Source of the DNA: Segatella copri DSM 18205
GTDB lineage: Bacteria > Bacteroidota > Bacteroidia > Bacteroidales > Bacteroidaceae
Assembly: GCF_025151535.1 (NCBI RefSeq)
Contig: NZ_CP102288.1
Coordinates: 2,048,501 to 2,112,500 of the forward strand
Direction: 5' to 3'
Length of the DNA stretch: 64,000 nucleotides
In this document: positions 53,125-63,456 of the stretch, in pieces
Layout of the letters: every line of letters begins with the position of its first letter
Position numbering within the stretch: the stretch's first letter is position 1
The notes under the pieces: generated by a model
Seen by the model: only the letters and a program-made list of their open reading frames with translations
Databases searched by the model: none
Told to the model about the DNA's origin: nothing
Program-made: the position numbers and the translations under genes

Positions 53125-54354
53125 TTATGCTGTTTCCAACTGTCCGAGATGAGATTTATCCAACTGCTGCTTGGCATACTCCAGCGTAACAGTGAATGAT
53201 TTAACCTTCTCTGATGGAATCTCAAACATAGCATCCATCATCACAGCTTCAACAATAGAACGAAGTCCGCGAGCACCCAATTTATACTCTACCGCCTTAT
53301 CTACGATATAATCGAGTGCTTCCTCATCAAACTTCAACTTGATGCCATCCATCTCAAACAATTTCTGATACTGCTTGACAATTGAATTCTTAGGTTCAAC
53401 CAAGATTTTGCGCAAAGCCTCCCTATCCAACGGATTGAGATAAGTAAGCACAGGCAAACGACCGATAATTTCAGGTATCAAGCCAAAAGACTTCAAATCC
53501 TGTGGAAGGATATACTGCATCAAATCCTTCTTATCTATCTTAGCTACATTCTGAACCGAATTATAGCCTACTACGTGCGTATTCATACGCTGAGCTATTT
53601 TACGCTCAATACCGTCAAAAGCACCACCACAGATAAACAGGATATTCTTGGTATCTACATGGATATAATCCTGATCAGGATGCTTGCGTCCACCCTTAGG
53701 CGGAACATTAACCATGGTACCTTCCAAGAGTTTCAACAATCCCTGCTGTACACCTTCGCCACTCACATCACGCGTGATAGAAGGATTATCGCTCTTGCGG
53801 GCTATCTTATCAATCTCATCAATGAACACAATTCCCCTTTCTGCTGCAGCCACATCGTAATCAGCAACCTGCAACAGACGCGACAAGATGCTTTCAACGT
53901 CTTCACCCACATAACCTGCTTCAGTAAATACAGTGGCATCAACAATGGTGAAAGGAACATCCAACATCTTAGCTATTGTACGCGCCAACAAGGTTTTACC
54001 TGTACCGGTACTACCAACCATGATGATATTACTCTTTTCGATTTCTACACCATCTTCATCCTTTGGCTGCTGCAAACGCTTGTAGTGGTTATATACAGCG
54101 ACAGCCAAATTGCGCTTAGCCTGATCCTGACCGATGATATATTCATCCAGGTATTTTTTGATCTCTACAGGCTTTGGCACCTCTTTGAGAACAAACTTAC
54201 CCTCCCCAGCTTTAGGAGCTAAGACCCCTGTAGACTGTATAATTTCATAAGCCTGCTTAGCACAATCTTCGCAAATGAAGCCATTGATACCCGTAATGAG
54301 TAATCTGACTTCATTTTCTGATCTTCCACAGAAGCTACATACTTTCTTTGGCAT
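53125..54354 (-). CDS. clpX: ClpX, ATPase subunit of the ClpXP protease
   Basis: The protein has 409 residues. The N-terminal zinc finger is CSFCGRSE...FICEDCA. AAA+ motifs are [13 protein letters not shown] (Walker A), FIDEID (Walker B) and [13 protein letters not shown] (sensor 2). The IGF-type loop for ClpP docking is not obvious by eye. It recognises and unfolds substrates for ClpP. It follows clpP on the same strand (65-bp gap). Confidence 0.97.
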   Translation of the reverse strand: MPKKVCSFCGRSENEVRLLITGINGFICEDCAKQAYEIIQSTGVLAPKAGEGKFVLKEVPKPVEIKKYLDEYIIGQDQAKRNLAVAVYNHYKRLQQPKDEDGVEIEKSNIIMVGSTGTGKTLLARTIAKMLDVPFTIVDATVFTEAGYVGEDVESILSRLLQVADYDVAAAERGIVFIDEIDKIARKSDNPSITRDVSGEGVQQGLLKLLEGTMVNVPPKGGRKHPDQDYIHVDTKNILFICGGAFDGIERKIAQRMNTHVVGYNSVQNVAKIDKKDLMQYILPQDLKSFGLIPEIIGRLPVLTYLNPLDREALRKILVEPKNSIVKQYQKLFEMDGIKLKFDEEALDYIVDKAVEYKLGARGLRSIVEAVMMDAMFEIPSEKVKSFTVTLEYAKQQLDKSHLGQLETA

Positions 54355-54372
54355 ATTATAATTATTATCTCT

Positions 54373-54390
54373 TCTTGCGCACCTTATTAT
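54373..54390 (-). promoter_or_regulatory. AT-rich element in front of clpX
   Basis: On the minus strand this reads tatatataataaggtg. Related elements stand before recQ (53060-53090), purB (41264-41275) and in the Abi_2 repeats. It may be a promoter or processing motif. Confidence 0.35.
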
Positions 54391-54419
54391 ATATACGCAT
54401 ATTTACTTAAAACAATTCG

Positions 54420-55082
54420 TTATTTACGAACCAACACATTATCTATCATTCCATATTCCTTGGCTTCTTCAGCTGTCATCCAATAGTTACGGTCGCTATC
54501 AGCATAAACCTTATCATAAGGAGTATGAGAATGGTCTGAAATGATAGTATACAATTCCTTCTTCATCTTCAAGATTTCGCGAGCCTCAATCTCAATATCA
54601 GAAGCCTGACCCTGAACGCCTCCTAATGGCTGGTGAATCATGACACGGCTATGAGGCAAAGCAGAACGCTTACCCTCCTGACCAGAAACGAGCAGCACGG
54701 CAGCCATAGAAGCAGCCATACCTGTACAGATAGTAGCAACATCGCTAGAGATAAACTGCATGGTATCATAAATACCCAAACCGGCAGTAACGCTACCACC
54801 AGGACTATTCAAATAGATAGAAATATCCTTGCCACTATCTACAGAATCCAGATACAGCAATTGCGCCTGCAATGTATTTGCGGTGTAGTCATCAATCTGT
54901 GTACCCAGGAAGATGATACGGTCCATCATTAAGCGAGAGAATACATCCATCTGAGTAACGTTCAGCTGACGCTCCTCCAAGATGTAAGGGTTCATATACT
55001 GAGCCTGTGCCTTAATAACATCATCAAGCACCATACCATTCATACCAAGATGCTTGGTTGCATATTTTCTAAAATCGTTCAT
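54420..55082 (-). CDS. clpP: ClpP serine protease
   Basis: The protein has 220 residues. The catalytic Ser is in GMAASMAAVLL and the His in LPHSRVMIHQPLGG; the oxyanion-loop region reads YLNSPGGSVTAGLGIYD. It forms the proteolytic barrel that works with ClpX. It has a TATCTTTG -7 box (minus strand, 55156-55163), about 75 nt before the ATG. Confidence 0.97.
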   Translation of the reverse strand: MNDFRKYATKHLGMNGMVLDDVIKAQAQYMNPYILEERQLNVTQMDVFSRLMMDRIIFLGTQIDDYTANTLQAQLLYLDSVDSGKDISIYLNSPGGSVTAGLGIYDTMQFISSDVATICTGMAASMAAVLLVSGQEGKRSALPHSRVMIHQPLGGVQGQASDIEIEAREILKMKKELYTIISDHSHTPYDKVYADSDRNYWMTAEEAKEYGMIDNVLVRK

Positions 55083-55155
55083 ATCTATATAGTATTTTAC
55101 GTTTTAAACCATACGAAAAAAGAGGTTATCGACCCTTATTTCTCGTTCGGTGGAA

Positions 55156-55163
55156 CAAAGATA
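55156..55163 (-). promoter_or_regulatory. -7 element of the clpP promoter
   Basis: Minus-strand TATCTTTG. It likely serves the clpP-clpX pair. An inverted repeat around 55115-55180 (gaggttatcgac / gtcgataacctc) surrounds it. Confidence 0.55.
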
Positions 55164-55216
55164 ATAAAAAAAGTCGATAACCTCGTATTTATTTGAAGTT
55201 TTTTTTCAAAAAAATG

Positions 55217-56575
55217 TTATTCCTGCATCATCTTGTTGAAATCTTCTACAGAAATCTCCTTTTCGTTGAGTTTTACAGCTGTTTTCAGAGCTGCAGCCAA
55301 CTTACGATCGATAGAGCGATCTACAAGTGCATCTGTAGCGTCACCCTTCTTGAGGATTTCCTTAGCATAGTTCTCAATGTACTCCTCAGGAATGTTGTTC
55401 ATACCATACTGAGCGAACTGAGCACGAGCTGCCTCCTTAGCTGTCTCCATCAGGTCATTGTCATCAACCTTGATATCCTGAGCCTTGATAAGCTGCTCCT
55501 TGATAAGATGCCATGTCAACTCCTTGATGCTCTCAGCATAGTTCTTCTCGACGAACTCCTCGCCCTTATCCTTGTTGTTAGCCAACATGATACGCTTCAA
55601 GAGTGCATCTGGGAACTGCAATTCACCTACCTTCTTCTCGCAGTGCTCGCGAACGTCGAGAATGAACTTATAATCTGAGTCGTTAACGAGCTGTGCCTGC
55701 AAGCCCTCTGCAATCTTTGCACGGAAAGCAGCCTCGTCCTTCACGTCAGTATCCTCACCGAGAACCTGCTTAAAGAGTTCTTCATTGATCTCATGCTTCT
55801 TGAAACGCTGGATTTCTGTAATCTGGAAGCTGAACTCTGACTCCAAGTCCTTAACAGCTTCACGCTCAATCTTCAGGAGTGAAGAAACCTCAGTATCGTT
55901 CTCTGGATAAGCCTTCTTAGGGTTGAATGTGATTACATCACCGAGCTTAGCATCGTTGAAGAGATTCTTCTGCTCGTCAACCTTGATGTAGCTAGGCATC
56001 AGGATAGCACCCTCTACAGTGATACCACCTTCCTTGGTATTGCCATTTTCATCAAGCTCACGCAAGTCACCCTTCAAAAGGTCATTCTCCTCGTACTTCT
56101 CAGCCTTCTCGTAGCTACCTGCACGCTGAGCGTACATATCAATCTGCTGATCGAGAATCTTATCATCAACTGTGATGTTATAATAATCAACCTTGTCGCG
56201 ACCATTGAGAGTTACCTTGAACTCTGGAGCAACAGCGATATCAAACATAAATGTGAAAGAAGTACCATTCTCCAAGTCAGCTGGCTCCTGCTTCTCTGAT
56301 GGGAGAGGCTCACCGAGCATCTGGATATTGTTGTCCTGTACATACTTGTAAATCTGCTGACCAACGAGCTTGTTGATAGCTTCCATTTTTACAGATGGAC
56401 CGAACTGACGCTTAATCATACCCATAGGAGCCTGACCAGGACGGAAACCTGGAACATTAGCCTTCTTACGATAATCTTTCAATGTCTTCTCGACATCATT
56501 CTTGTAATCTTCCTCTTCGACAACGAGGGTCAAAAGACCATTAATCTTGTCAGGATTTTCAAATGAAATTTTCAT
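55217..56575 (-). CDS. tig: Trigger factor
   Basis: The protein has 452 residues. The N-terminal ribosome-binding domain has PGFRPGQAPMGMIKRQFGPS, close to the GFRxGxxP signature; then follows an FKBP-like segment and a long helical C-domain (NYAKEILKKGDATDALVDRS). It is the ribosome-bound folding chaperone. It stands upstream of clpP and clpX, as in many bacteria. A minus-strand -7 box TAATTTTG lies at 56652-56659. Confidence 0.95.
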   Translation of the reverse strand: MKISFENPDKINGLLTLVVEEEDYKNDVEKTLKDYRKKANVPGFRPGQAPMGMIKRQFGPSVKMEAINKLVGQQIYKYVQDNNIQMLGEPLPSEKQEPADLENGTSFTFMFDIAVAPEFKVTLNGRDKVDYYNITVDDKILDQQIDMYAQRAGSYEKAEKYEENDLLKGDLRELDENGNTKEGGITVEGAILMPSYIKVDEQKNLFNDAKLGDVITFNPKKAYPENDTEVSSLLKIEREAVKDLESEFSFQITEIQRFKKHEINEELFKQVLGEDTDVKDEAAFRAKIAEGLQAQLVNDSDYKFILDVREHCEKKVGELQFPDALLKRIMLANNKDKGEEFVEKNYAESIKELTWHLIKEQLIKAQDIKVDDNDLMETAKEAARAQFAQYGMNNIPEEYIENYAKEILKKGDATDALVDRSIDRKLAAALKTAVKLNEKEISVEDFNKMMQE

Positions 56576-56651
56576 CTTGATATTTGTTATTTTATTATTG
56601 TTAATATTTTCTTTAATTCTACAGTTTTCGTGTATAACCGCAATTGGCTTG

Positions 56652-56659
56652 CAAAATTA
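56652..56659 (-). promoter_or_regulatory. -7 element of the tig promoter
   Basis: Minus-strand TAATTTTG, about 70 nt before the tig ATG. Confidence 0.5.
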
Positions 56660-56707
56660 CACATTTTTAATGGATATACCTAATATATAAGAGAAAAAAA
56701 TGATTTT

Positions 56708-57532
56708 TTAACCATCAGACGCTGTTTCTTTGGCTCTTTTTTGCTCATCTATGAGCTGAAAGTCCTTCTTTCTGAGCACAAAACTGTTACTCAGATACTT
56801 TTCGCGCACAATCTTATTCTCTGCCAATTCCTCTGGTTTGCCCTGAAAAAGAATCTTACCTTCGAACAGCAGATAGGCTCTGTCTGTAATGGTCAGAGTC
56901 TCCTGTACATTATGGTCGGTAATCAAAATACCGATATTGCGATACTTCAACTGCCATACAATATGCTGAATATCTTCTACCGCAATAGGGTCAACACCAG
57001 CAAATGGCTCATCGAGCATGATAAACTTTGGGTCAATAGCCAGGCAACGGGCAATCTCTGTACGGCGGCGCTCACCTCCGGAAAGCTGGTCACCCTTATT
57101 CTTACGAACCTTATTGAGACGAAACTCGCTAATAAGACTCTCTAATTTCTGCAACTGATAACTACGTGGTTTTCCTGTCATTTCCAAGACTGAAAGTATA
57201 TTGTCCTCAACACTCATCTTGCGGAAAACACTGGCCTCCTGAGGCAGGTATCCGATTCCCGCACGGGCACGTTTGTATACAGGGAAATCAGTAATTTCCT
57301 GATCTCCCAGAAAGACATGTCCCTCATTAGGCACAACAAGTCCAGTTGTCATATAGAAAGAAGTTGTCTTACCAGCACCATTAGGTCCCAGTAATCCCAC
57401 AATTTCTCCTTGCTTCACATTGATAGAAACCCCATTGGCAACCGTTCGTTTACCATAGCGCTTCACCAATCCCTCTGTTCGCAAAACCAGAGAATTCTGA
57501 TTTTGCTGTTCGTTATTGTTAATTTCGTCCAT
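56708..57532 (-). CDS. lptB: LptB, ATPase of the lipopolysaccharide export transporter
   Basis: The protein has 274 residues. Walker A is [18 protein letters not shown], the signature is [16 protein letters not shown], Walker B is [20 protein letters not shown]; the last is characteristic of LptB. It powers LPS extraction from the inner membrane with LptF and LptG. An N-terminal extension of ~15 residues rich in Asn and Gln precedes the domain. A -7 box TATTTTTG is at 57551-57558 (minus strand), back to back with the mlaE promoter. Confidence 0.95.
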   Translation of the reverse strand: MDEINNNEQQNQNSLVLRTEGLVKRYGKRTVANGVSINVKQGEIVGLLGPNGAGKTTSFYMTTGLVVPNEGHVFLGDQEITDFPVYKRARAGIGYLPQEASVFRKMSVEDNILSVLEMTGKPRSYQLQKLESLISEFRLNKVRKNKGDQLSGGERRRTEIARCLAIDPKFIMLDEPFAGVDPIAVEDIQHIVWQLKYRNIGILITDHNVQETLTITDRAYLLFEGKILFQGKPEELAENKIVREKYLSNSFVLRKKDFQLIDEQKRAKETASDG

Positions 57533-57550
57533 AATTAGCTAATTTGGCTG

Positions 57551-57640
57551 CAAAAATACTAAAAATAAAGGAAATATCGCTTATAAAATCAAAAACTATT
57601 CATAATATTGCAGTTTTTTAGAGGATTTTGGTTAATTTTG
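57551..57640. promoter_or_regulatory. Divergent promoters of lptB and mlaE
   Basis: Minus-strand TATTTTTG at 57551-57558 serves lptB; plus-strand TAATTTTG at 57633-57640 serves mlaE with a leader of about 19 nt. Confidence 0.6.
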
Positions 57641-57665
57641 CAGCAAAATTCAGTTTTATAATAGC

Positions 57666-58412
57666 ATGTTAATAGAAAAATGGCTTACCACCTTCGGTAA
57701 ATATCTTATATTGATGGGACGTTCTTTTTCCCGTCCTGAGCGCATGCGCATGTTCTTGAAACAATACATCAAGGAGATGTCGCAATTGGGTATTGACTCT
57801 ATTGGTATCGTTTTACTGATATCCTTCTTCATTGGAGCAGTTATCTGCATCCAGATGAAATTGAACATTCAGAGTCCATGGATGCCACGATGGGTTTCAG
57901 GTTACACCACCCGAGAAATCATGCTTCTGGAGTTCTCATCAAGTATCATGTGTCTGATTCTCGCAGGCAAAGTGGGCTCTAATATCGCTTCGGAGTTGGG
58001 AACAATGCGTGTCACCCAACAGATTGATGCCCTTGATATCATGGGAGTGAACTCTGCATGTTACCTCATTCTGCCTAAAATTCTCGGTTTGGTTACCATC
58101 ATGCCATTCCTGGTTATCTTCAGTTCTGGCATGGGTATTATCGGTGCCTACGGAACAGCGTATATTGGGCATATCCTACCACCAGATGATCTGACACTCG
58201 GCTTGCAACATTCATTTAACCAATGGTTTGTATGGATGAGCATTATCAAGAGCCTTTTCTTTGCATTCATCATTTCCAGCGTATCTTCTTATTTCGGTTA
58301 TACCGTAGAAGGTGGATCTGTTGAGGTTGGAAAATCGTCAACCGATGCTGTTGTCTGTTCTAGTGTTTTGATTCTGTTTTCAGATGTTTTCCTCACTCAA
58401 ATTCTCTCGTAA
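57666..58412 (+). CDS. mlaE: MlaE-type ABC transporter permease (phospholipid)
   Basis: The protein has 248 residues, with about five hydrophobic helices and the MlaE/DUF140 signature: GAVICIQMK, ELGTMRVTQQIDALDIMGVN, then PKILGLVTIMPFLVIFSSGMG. It moves phospholipids or similar between the membranes and keeps outer membrane asymmetry. It overlaps closely with mlaF (3-bp gap). The periplasmic MlaD-type subunit is not in the window. Confidence 0.94.
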   Translation: MLIEKWLTTFGKYLILMGRSFSRPERMRMFLKQYIKEMSQLGIDSIGIVLLISFFIGAVICIQMKLNIQSPWMPRWVSGYTTREIMLLEFSSSIMCLILAGKVGSNIASELGTMRVTQQIDALDIMGVNSACYLILPKILGLVTIMPFLVIFSSGMGIIGAYGTAYIGHILPPDDLTLGLQHSFNQWFVWMSIIKSLFFAFIISSVSSYFGYTVEGGSVEVGKSSTDAVVCSSVLILFSDVFLTQILS

Positions 58413-58415
58413 ACT

Positions 58416-59189
58416 ATGATAGAAGTTAGAAATCTCACCAAGTCGTTTGGCGACAAGGTTGTATTAGACAATATAAACGTCACCTTTGAAACAGGAAAGA
58501 CTAATTTGATAATCGGACAGAGCGGTTCCGGAAAGACCGTACTCATGAAGAATCTCGTAGGATTACTTCAGCCTACAAGTGGTGAAGTTCTCTACGATGA
58601 CCGTGACTTCACCCGGATGTCGAAAAAAGAAAAAGTTCTGATGCGCCGCGAGATGGGAATGATTTTCCAAAGCGCAGCCCTGTTCGACTCTTTGAATGTA
58701 CTTGAGAATGTCATGTTCCCTCTTGATATGTTCTCTACCTTGAATTACAGGGAACGCGTAAAACGGGCTCAGGAATGTCTTGACCGCGTCAATCTGATAG
58801 AAGCTCAGCAGAAATATCCTGGAGAAATCTCGGGTGGTATGCAGAAACGAGTAGCTATTGCACGTGCCATCGTAATGAATCCGAAATACTTGTTCTGCGA
58901 TGAACCAAACTCAGGTTTGGATCCAAAGACCTCACTTGTGATAGACGAACTTCTTTCAGGCATCACCAAAGACTATAATATGACTACCATCATCAACACC
59001 CACGACATGAATTCGGTGATGGGCATTGGTGAAAACATCTGCTTTATCTACCAAGGTCATAAAGAATGGCAAGGCAACAAAGATGAAGTGATGACCTCAA
59101 CAAACGAGAAACTCAACGATTTAGTCTTTGCTTCCGATCTCTTCCGCAAAGTAAAGGAGGTGGAGCTGGAAGAAGCTAAAAACAAATAA
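58416..59189 (+). CDS. mlaF: MlaF-type ABC transporter ATPase
   Basis: The protein has 257 residues. Walker A is GQSGSGKTVLMKNLVG, the signature is ISGGMQKRVAIARAI (the GGMQKR form is typical of MlaF), and Walker B is LFCDEPNSGLDPKT. It supplies energy to MlaE. Confidence 0.95.
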   Translation: MIEVRNLTKSFGDKVVLDNINVTFETGKTNLIIGQSGSGKTVLMKNLVGLLQPTSGEVLYDDRDFTRMSKKEKVLMRREMGMIFQSAALFDSLNVLENVMFPLDMFSTLNYRERVKRAQECLDRVNLIEAQQKYPGEISGGMQKRVAIARAIVMNPKYLFCDEPNSGLDPKTSLVIDELLSGITKDYNMTTIINTHDMNSVMGIGENICFIYQGHKEWQGNKDEVMTSTNEKLNDLVFASDLFRKVKEVELEEAKNK

Positions 59190-59207
59190 AACAGTATCGT
59201 TCAAAAA

Positions 59208-59243
59208 AAGCCATCAGACCAGAAACTGGCTGATGGCTTTTTT
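59208..59243. terminator. Bidirectional terminator between mlaF and the small lipoprotein gene
   Basis: gccatcag...ctgatggc is followed by a T-run on the plus strand and by A-rich sequence on the other side. Confidence 0.8.
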
Positions 59244-59258
59244 ATTACAAAATAAATA

Positions 59259-59657
59259 CTATCTCATTTTCCAGGCATCCTTGACCTCTACCATAGGTAC
59301 CACAATCTGTTCTTTAGTACTGTCACCATACACCACTTGCAAAAAAACATCAGCAACATGATGCGCTGTATCAGCCTTTGCACTCAGTACAATCACCTTA
59401 ACCATACCTTTATGTTCATCTTGCTGCTGCTCAACAAACATTTTGGCATTCATCAGCAATTGATCCTGATAGCCCTTTGGCAACCGATAAGGTTGATTGT
59501 AACCATCTACAAACTCCTTATACTTACCCTCTAAAAGCAAATCATAATATCCCTTGGCAGCAATACCTGCAAGATAGCCAGGATCAGGTTTCTCCTCCTT
59601 ACAGGAAGAAAATACCAATCCCATCATGAATATCATAAAAATCAAAAGTTTCTTCAT
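59259..59657 (-). CDS. Small NTF2-like lipoprotein (132 aa)
   Basis: The signal ends FSSCKEEKPD, so it is lipidated at Cys. The mature part (GYYDLLLEGKYKEFVDGYNQ and LQVVYGDSTKEQIVVPMVEV) has the look of the NTF2-like DUF4878 or DUF3887 folds. It lies 39 bp downstream of der on the same strand. Function unknown; the gene looks intact. Confidence 0.75.
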   Translation of the reverse strand: MKKLLIFMIFMMGLVFSSCKEEKPDPGYLAGIAAKGYYDLLLEGKYKEFVDGYNQPYRLPKGYQDQLLMNAKMFVEQQQDEHKGMVKVIVLSAKADTAHHVADVFLQVVYGDSTKEQIVVPMVEVKDAWKMR

Positions 59658-59696
59658 TTTTATACACTTTGATTCTGCATTCTTCGCTTCATTTAT

Positions 59697-61010
59697 TTAC
59701 TTCTGACGAATGAAGACGTTGATAGGACAGCCATGTAATGACCAGTTCTCACGAATCTTATTCTCCAGGAAACGGCGATAGTTCTCCTTGACATACTGAG
59801 GCAAGTTTGCATAGAACACAAACGAAGGAATCGTTGTATTAGGCAACTGGGTGCAATACTTAATTTTGATATACTTACCCTTTACGCTCTGTGGAGGATA
59901 TGCCTCAATAATAGGCAACATCACCTCATTCAACTTAGAAGTTCCAATATGAGCCTTACGGTTCTGGTAAACATCCTTGGCAGTTTCCAATACTCGGAAA
60001 ATACGCTGCTTAGTCAAGGCCGAAGCAAAGATGATAGGAAAGTCTACGAATGGAGCCATACGCTTGCGGATTGCATTTTCAAAAGTATCAATTACCTTCT
60101 GATTCTTCTCCTCAACCAAATCCCATTTGTTTACTACAACCACCAGACTCTTGTTGTTCTTCTGAATCAACTGAAAGATGTTCATATCCTGGGTTTCGAT
60201 ACCACGGGTAGCATCAAGCATCAGGATGCAGACATCACTATTCTCGATGGCACGGATAGAACGCATCACAGAATAGAATTCCAAGTCTTCGCTTACCTTA
60301 TTCTTACGACGGATACCAGCTGTATCAACCAGGTAAAAATCGAAACCAAACTTATCGTATCTGGTATAGATACTATCACGTGTAGTACCAGCAATTTCTG
60401 TCACGATATTACGATCCTCACCGATAAAAGCATTGATAATGCTACTCTTACCAGCATTCGGACGACCTACTACCGCAAAACGAGGAATATCTTCTTCGAT
60501 TGCCTCCTCAGGATTGTCCTGAAGTTTGTCCAAAATCATATCAAGCAAATCACCAGTACCACCACCTGTAGCAGCACTGATACACTGAGGATCACCCAAG
60601 CCCAACTTGTAGAACTCAGCAGCCTGATAATACTCAGCACTGTTATCAACCTTGTTAGCAACAAGGATAACAGGCAATTTGGCACGACGCAAAATAAGCG
60701 CCACGTCCTCATCCCAATCAGTAAGGCCCGTGTTAACGTCTACCAGGAAGAGAACCAGGTCAGCCTCTTCGGTAGCAACAAGTACCTGCTTGCGGATAGC
60801 ATCTTCAAAAATATCATCAGATTTTACAACCCAACCACCGGTATCAACAACCGAAAATTCTCTACCATTCCAACTGCATTTACCATACTGGCGGTCACGA
60901 GTAGTACCGGCAGTATCACTAACGATAGCGCGACGTGATTGAGTCAAACGATTAAATAAAGTAGACTTACCCACATTAGGGCGTCCTACAATAGCTACTA
61001 AATTTGCCAT
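59697..61010 (-). CDS. der: Ribosome-associated GTPase Der (EngA)
   Basis: The protein has 437 residues and two GTPase domains in tandem: [14 protein letters not shown] with DTAGTTRD first, [14 protein letters not shown] with [10 protein letters not shown] second, then a KH-like C-terminus ([28 protein letters not shown]). It takes part in 50S ribosomal subunit assembly. Confidence 0.97.
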   Translation of the reverse strand: MANLVAIVGRPNVGKSTLFNRLTQSRRAIVSDTAGTTRDRQYGKCSWNGREFSVVDTGGWVVKSDDIFEDAIRKQVLVATEEADLVLFLVDVNTGLTDWDEDVALILRRAKLPVILVANKVDNSAEYYQAAEFYKLGLGDPQCISAATGGGTGDLLDMILDKLQDNPEEAIEEDIPRFAVVGRPNAGKSSIINAFIGEDRNIVTEIAGTTRDSIYTRYDKFGFDFYLVDTAGIRRKNKVSEDLEFYSVMRSIRAIENSDVCILMLDATRGIETQDMNIFQLIQKNNKSLVVVVNKWDLVEEKNQKVIDTFENAIRKRMAPFVDFPIIFASALTKQRIFRVLETAKDVYQNRKAHIGTSKLNEVMLPIIEAYPPQSVKGKYIKIKYCTQLPNTTIPSFVFYANLPQYVKENYRRFLENKIRENWSLHGCPINVFIRQK

Positions 61011-61018
61011 AAACAGTC

Positions 61019-61217
61019 ATTATCCTCCTTCCTTTTAGGAGGTATTCAAGGATGTGGTCTCTGCATCCAAGTTAATAATTTGCCGAAGCTGACCTTGCTC
61101 CGGCCCTCGCTCTTTTGGCGAGAGTCACTCCCTCGATTACATTCAGGGAGGAGTTATTTTAGTTGATAGTTTATAGTTATTAAGGGCGTCTTTAAACTAT
61201 TAACTCTTAACTATCAA
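61019..61217. other. Spacer between era and der with several short hairpins
   Basis: Elements ctccctcgattacattcagggag, ctcgctcttttggcgagag and a word repeat built of agttaatagttta pair up locally. No gene is present. They may process or slow the era-der transcript. Confidence 0.5.
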
Positions 61218-62099
61218 TTATTCCGGATTATATCCAAAGGCATCAAGTTCTCGCTGAGAGCTGCGCCAATCCTTATCAACTTTTACGAAAGTCTCCAAGA
61301 AGATTTTCTTGTCGAAGAACTTTTCCAAAGCCTTACGACTCTCGGTATTCACCTTTTTCAATGCGATACCCTGGTGCCCGATGATGATACCCTTTTGGGA
61401 ATCACGTTCAACATAAATCACCGCATTAATGTGGATACGTTTTTCATCTTCCTTAAATCGCTCCACTCTTACCTCTACAGAATAAGGTATCTCCTTATCA
61501 TAATAGAGCAAAATCTTTTCTCGGATAATCTCTGAAACGAAGAAACGGGCAGGCTTGTCTGTCAGCTGATCCTTATCAAAGAAAGCAGGAGATTCCGGCA
61601 AGAGTTCCTTAATGCGCTTCAAGAGCATATCCGTTCCGAATTTATTCTTCGCTGAGATAGGAAGAATCTCTGCATTAGGCAACAAAGAGTGCCATTTTTC
61701 AACAATATCACCCAACTTTTTCGGATCACTCTGATCAATCTTGTTGATGAGCAAGAGTACAGGAATCTGCATTTTCTTAACCTTTTCCAAGAATTCCATG
61801 TTCTTTTCAGGATTTTCTATCACATCAGTCACATAAAGCAGCACATCAGCATCCGCCAATGCACTCTCAGAGAAGGCAAGCATCATCTCCTGCATCTTGT
61901 AATTAGGCTTCAAAACACCAGGAGTATCAGAAAATACAATCTGCATATCATCAGTATTCACAATACCCATGATACGATGACGGGTTGTCTGAGCCTTAAA
62001 AGTTGCAATACTAATACGTTCACCCACCAATTGATTCATCAAGGTACTTTTTCCCACATTAGGGTTACCTACTATATTTACGAAACCAGCTTTATGCAT
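61218..62099 (-). CDS. era: GTPase Era
   Basis: The protein has 293 residues. GTP-binding motifs are [23 protein letters not shown] and NKIDQSD; the C-terminal KH domain is recognisable around EVRVERFKEDEKRIHINAVI. Era binds 16S rRNA and assists small-subunit maturation. The gene precedes der on the same strand and ends with GYNPE. Confidence 0.97.
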   Translation of the reverse strand: MHKAGFVNIVGNPNVGKSTLMNQLVGERISIATFKAQTTRHRIMGIVNTDDMQIVFSDTPGVLKPNYKMQEMMLAFSESALADADVLLYVTDVIENPEKNMEFLEKVKKMQIPVLLLINKIDQSDPKKLGDIVEKWHSLLPNAEILPISAKNKFGTDMLLKRIKELLPESPAFFDKDQLTDKPARFFVSEIIREKILLYYDKEIPYSVEVRVERFKEDEKRIHINAVIYVERDSQKGIIIGHQGIALKKVNTESRKALEKFFDKKIFLETFVKVDKDWRSSQRELDAFGYNPE

Positions 62100-62244
62100 A
62101 AAAAATTGAATTTAGCAAAATTTACTATCAAGAAGTTAAGCTCTATTGTTTTAAAGCTAAAGAAACGCATCCTTACTTATTTATAGAGAAATAAGAAAGA
62201 TGCGTTTCCTTATATAGATAATTATTCTATCCTATTTTTATAGA

Positions 62245-63258
62245 TTACTTTCCGTAAGCAGCGCCATCATACGCCCACTTATAGAAAGAAGCGCCATGTA
62301 CAAATCCTGCACCAAATGCTGTGAAGATGACGTTATCGCCCTTCTTCAATTGGCTTTCAGCATCCCAGAGTGCCAATGGAATTGTTGCTGCACTAGTATT
62401 TCCATAATGATCGATGTTTACAACCACCTTATCAAGTGGAATTCCAGCACGCTTGGTTACTGCCTCAATAATACGGAGATTAGCCTCGTGAGGAATTACC
62501 CAGTTCACATCATCAGCCTTCAGATTGTTCATTTCCATGATCTTCATCACGTCGTTGCTCATATCTGTTACTGCGTAACGGAATACAGTACGACCTTCCT
62601 GATAAAGATAGTGCAGGCGATGATCAACTGTAAAATGTGATGGAGGGCAAACAGAACCACCAGCCTTCATGTGAAGGAAAGGCAAACCTTGTCCATCTGT
62701 ACGAAGGTATGAGTTCTGAACACCAACGTTCTCCTCTTCAGTTGCCTCCACCAAAACCGCACCTGCTCCATCTCCGAAGAGAACACAAGTAGCACGGTCT
62801 GTGTAATCTACCAATGAAGACATCTTGTCAGCACCAATCACAATAATCTTCTTGTATCTACCACTCTGAATCATGCTTGCAGCAACATCAAGGGTATACA
62901 AGAATCCACAGCAAGCTGCAGAGAAGTCAAATGCGAAAGCATTCTTCAAGCCCAGCTTACCGAGGACGATAGATGCTGTAGAAGGGAACTTGTAGTCAGG
63001 TGTCGTGGTTGTTACAATCAGTGCATCGATTGTATCTGGATCAACGCCAGTCTTCTGAATCAACTGCTTGGCAGCTTTACGCGCCAGATAGCTGGTTCCG
63101 AGACCTTCCTCTGTAAGGATGCGGCGCTCTTTGATACCCACACGGGTGGTAATCCACTCATCTGTAGTATCTACCATGCGAGACAATTCCTCATTGTTGA
63201 GGATATAGTCTGGCACGTAGCCACCGACACCTGTAATTACAGCATTAATTTTACCCAT
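62245..63258 (-). CDS. fabH: 3-oxoacyl-[ACP] synthase III
   Basis: The protein has 337 residues. The catalytic Cys is in FSAACCGFLYTLDVAASM, His in WVIPHEANLRIIEAV, and Asn in DHYGNTSAATIPLAL. It starts fatty-acid synthesis with acetyl-CoA and malonyl-ACP, though Bacteroidota enzymes may also take branched primers. Its ATG overlaps the stop codon of rpmF (TAATG), so it forms a unit with rpmF and the DUF177 gene. Confidence 0.97.
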   Translation of the reverse strand: MGKINAVITGVGGYVPDYILNNEELSRMVDTTDEWITTRVGIKERRILTEEGLGTSYLARKAAKQLIQKTGVDPDTIDALIVTTTTPDYKFPSTASIVLGKLGLKNAFAFDFSAACCGFLYTLDVAASMIQSGRYKKIIVIGADKMSSLVDYTDRATCVLFGDGAGAVLVEATEEENVGVQNSYLRTDGQGLPFLHMKAGGSVCPPSHFTVDHRLHYLYQEGRTVFRYAVTDMSNDVMKIMEMNNLKADDVNWVIPHEANLRIIEAVTKRAGIPLDKVVVNIDHYGNTSAATIPLALWDAESQLKKGDNVIFTAFGAGFVHGASFYKWAYDGAAYGK

Positions 63259-63443
63259 TATTCAGCTGCTTCCTTAACGATTGCAACCTTACCACGATAG
63301 TAACCGCAAGTAGGGCAAACAGTGTGGTATACATAGTATGCACCACAGTTAGGGCAAACTGCCAATGTAGGAGCTACTGCCTTATCATGAGTTCTTCTCT
63401 TAAGTGTACGTGTCTTTGACTGTCTTCTTTTAGGATGTGCCAT
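63258..63443 (-). CDS. rpmF: 50S ribosomal protein L32
   Basis: The 61-residue protein begins MAHPKRRQSKTRTLKRRTHD and has two CPxC pairs (AVCPNCGAYYVYHTVCPTCG), the zinc-binding L32 form. It lies between the DUF177 gene and fabH, the classic order in bacteria. Confidence 0.97.
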   Translation of the reverse strand: MAHPKRRQSKTRTLKRRTHDKAVAPTLAVCPNCGAYYVYHTVCPTCGYYRGKVAIVKEAAE

Positions 63444-63456
63444 AATTTTTAAATGT

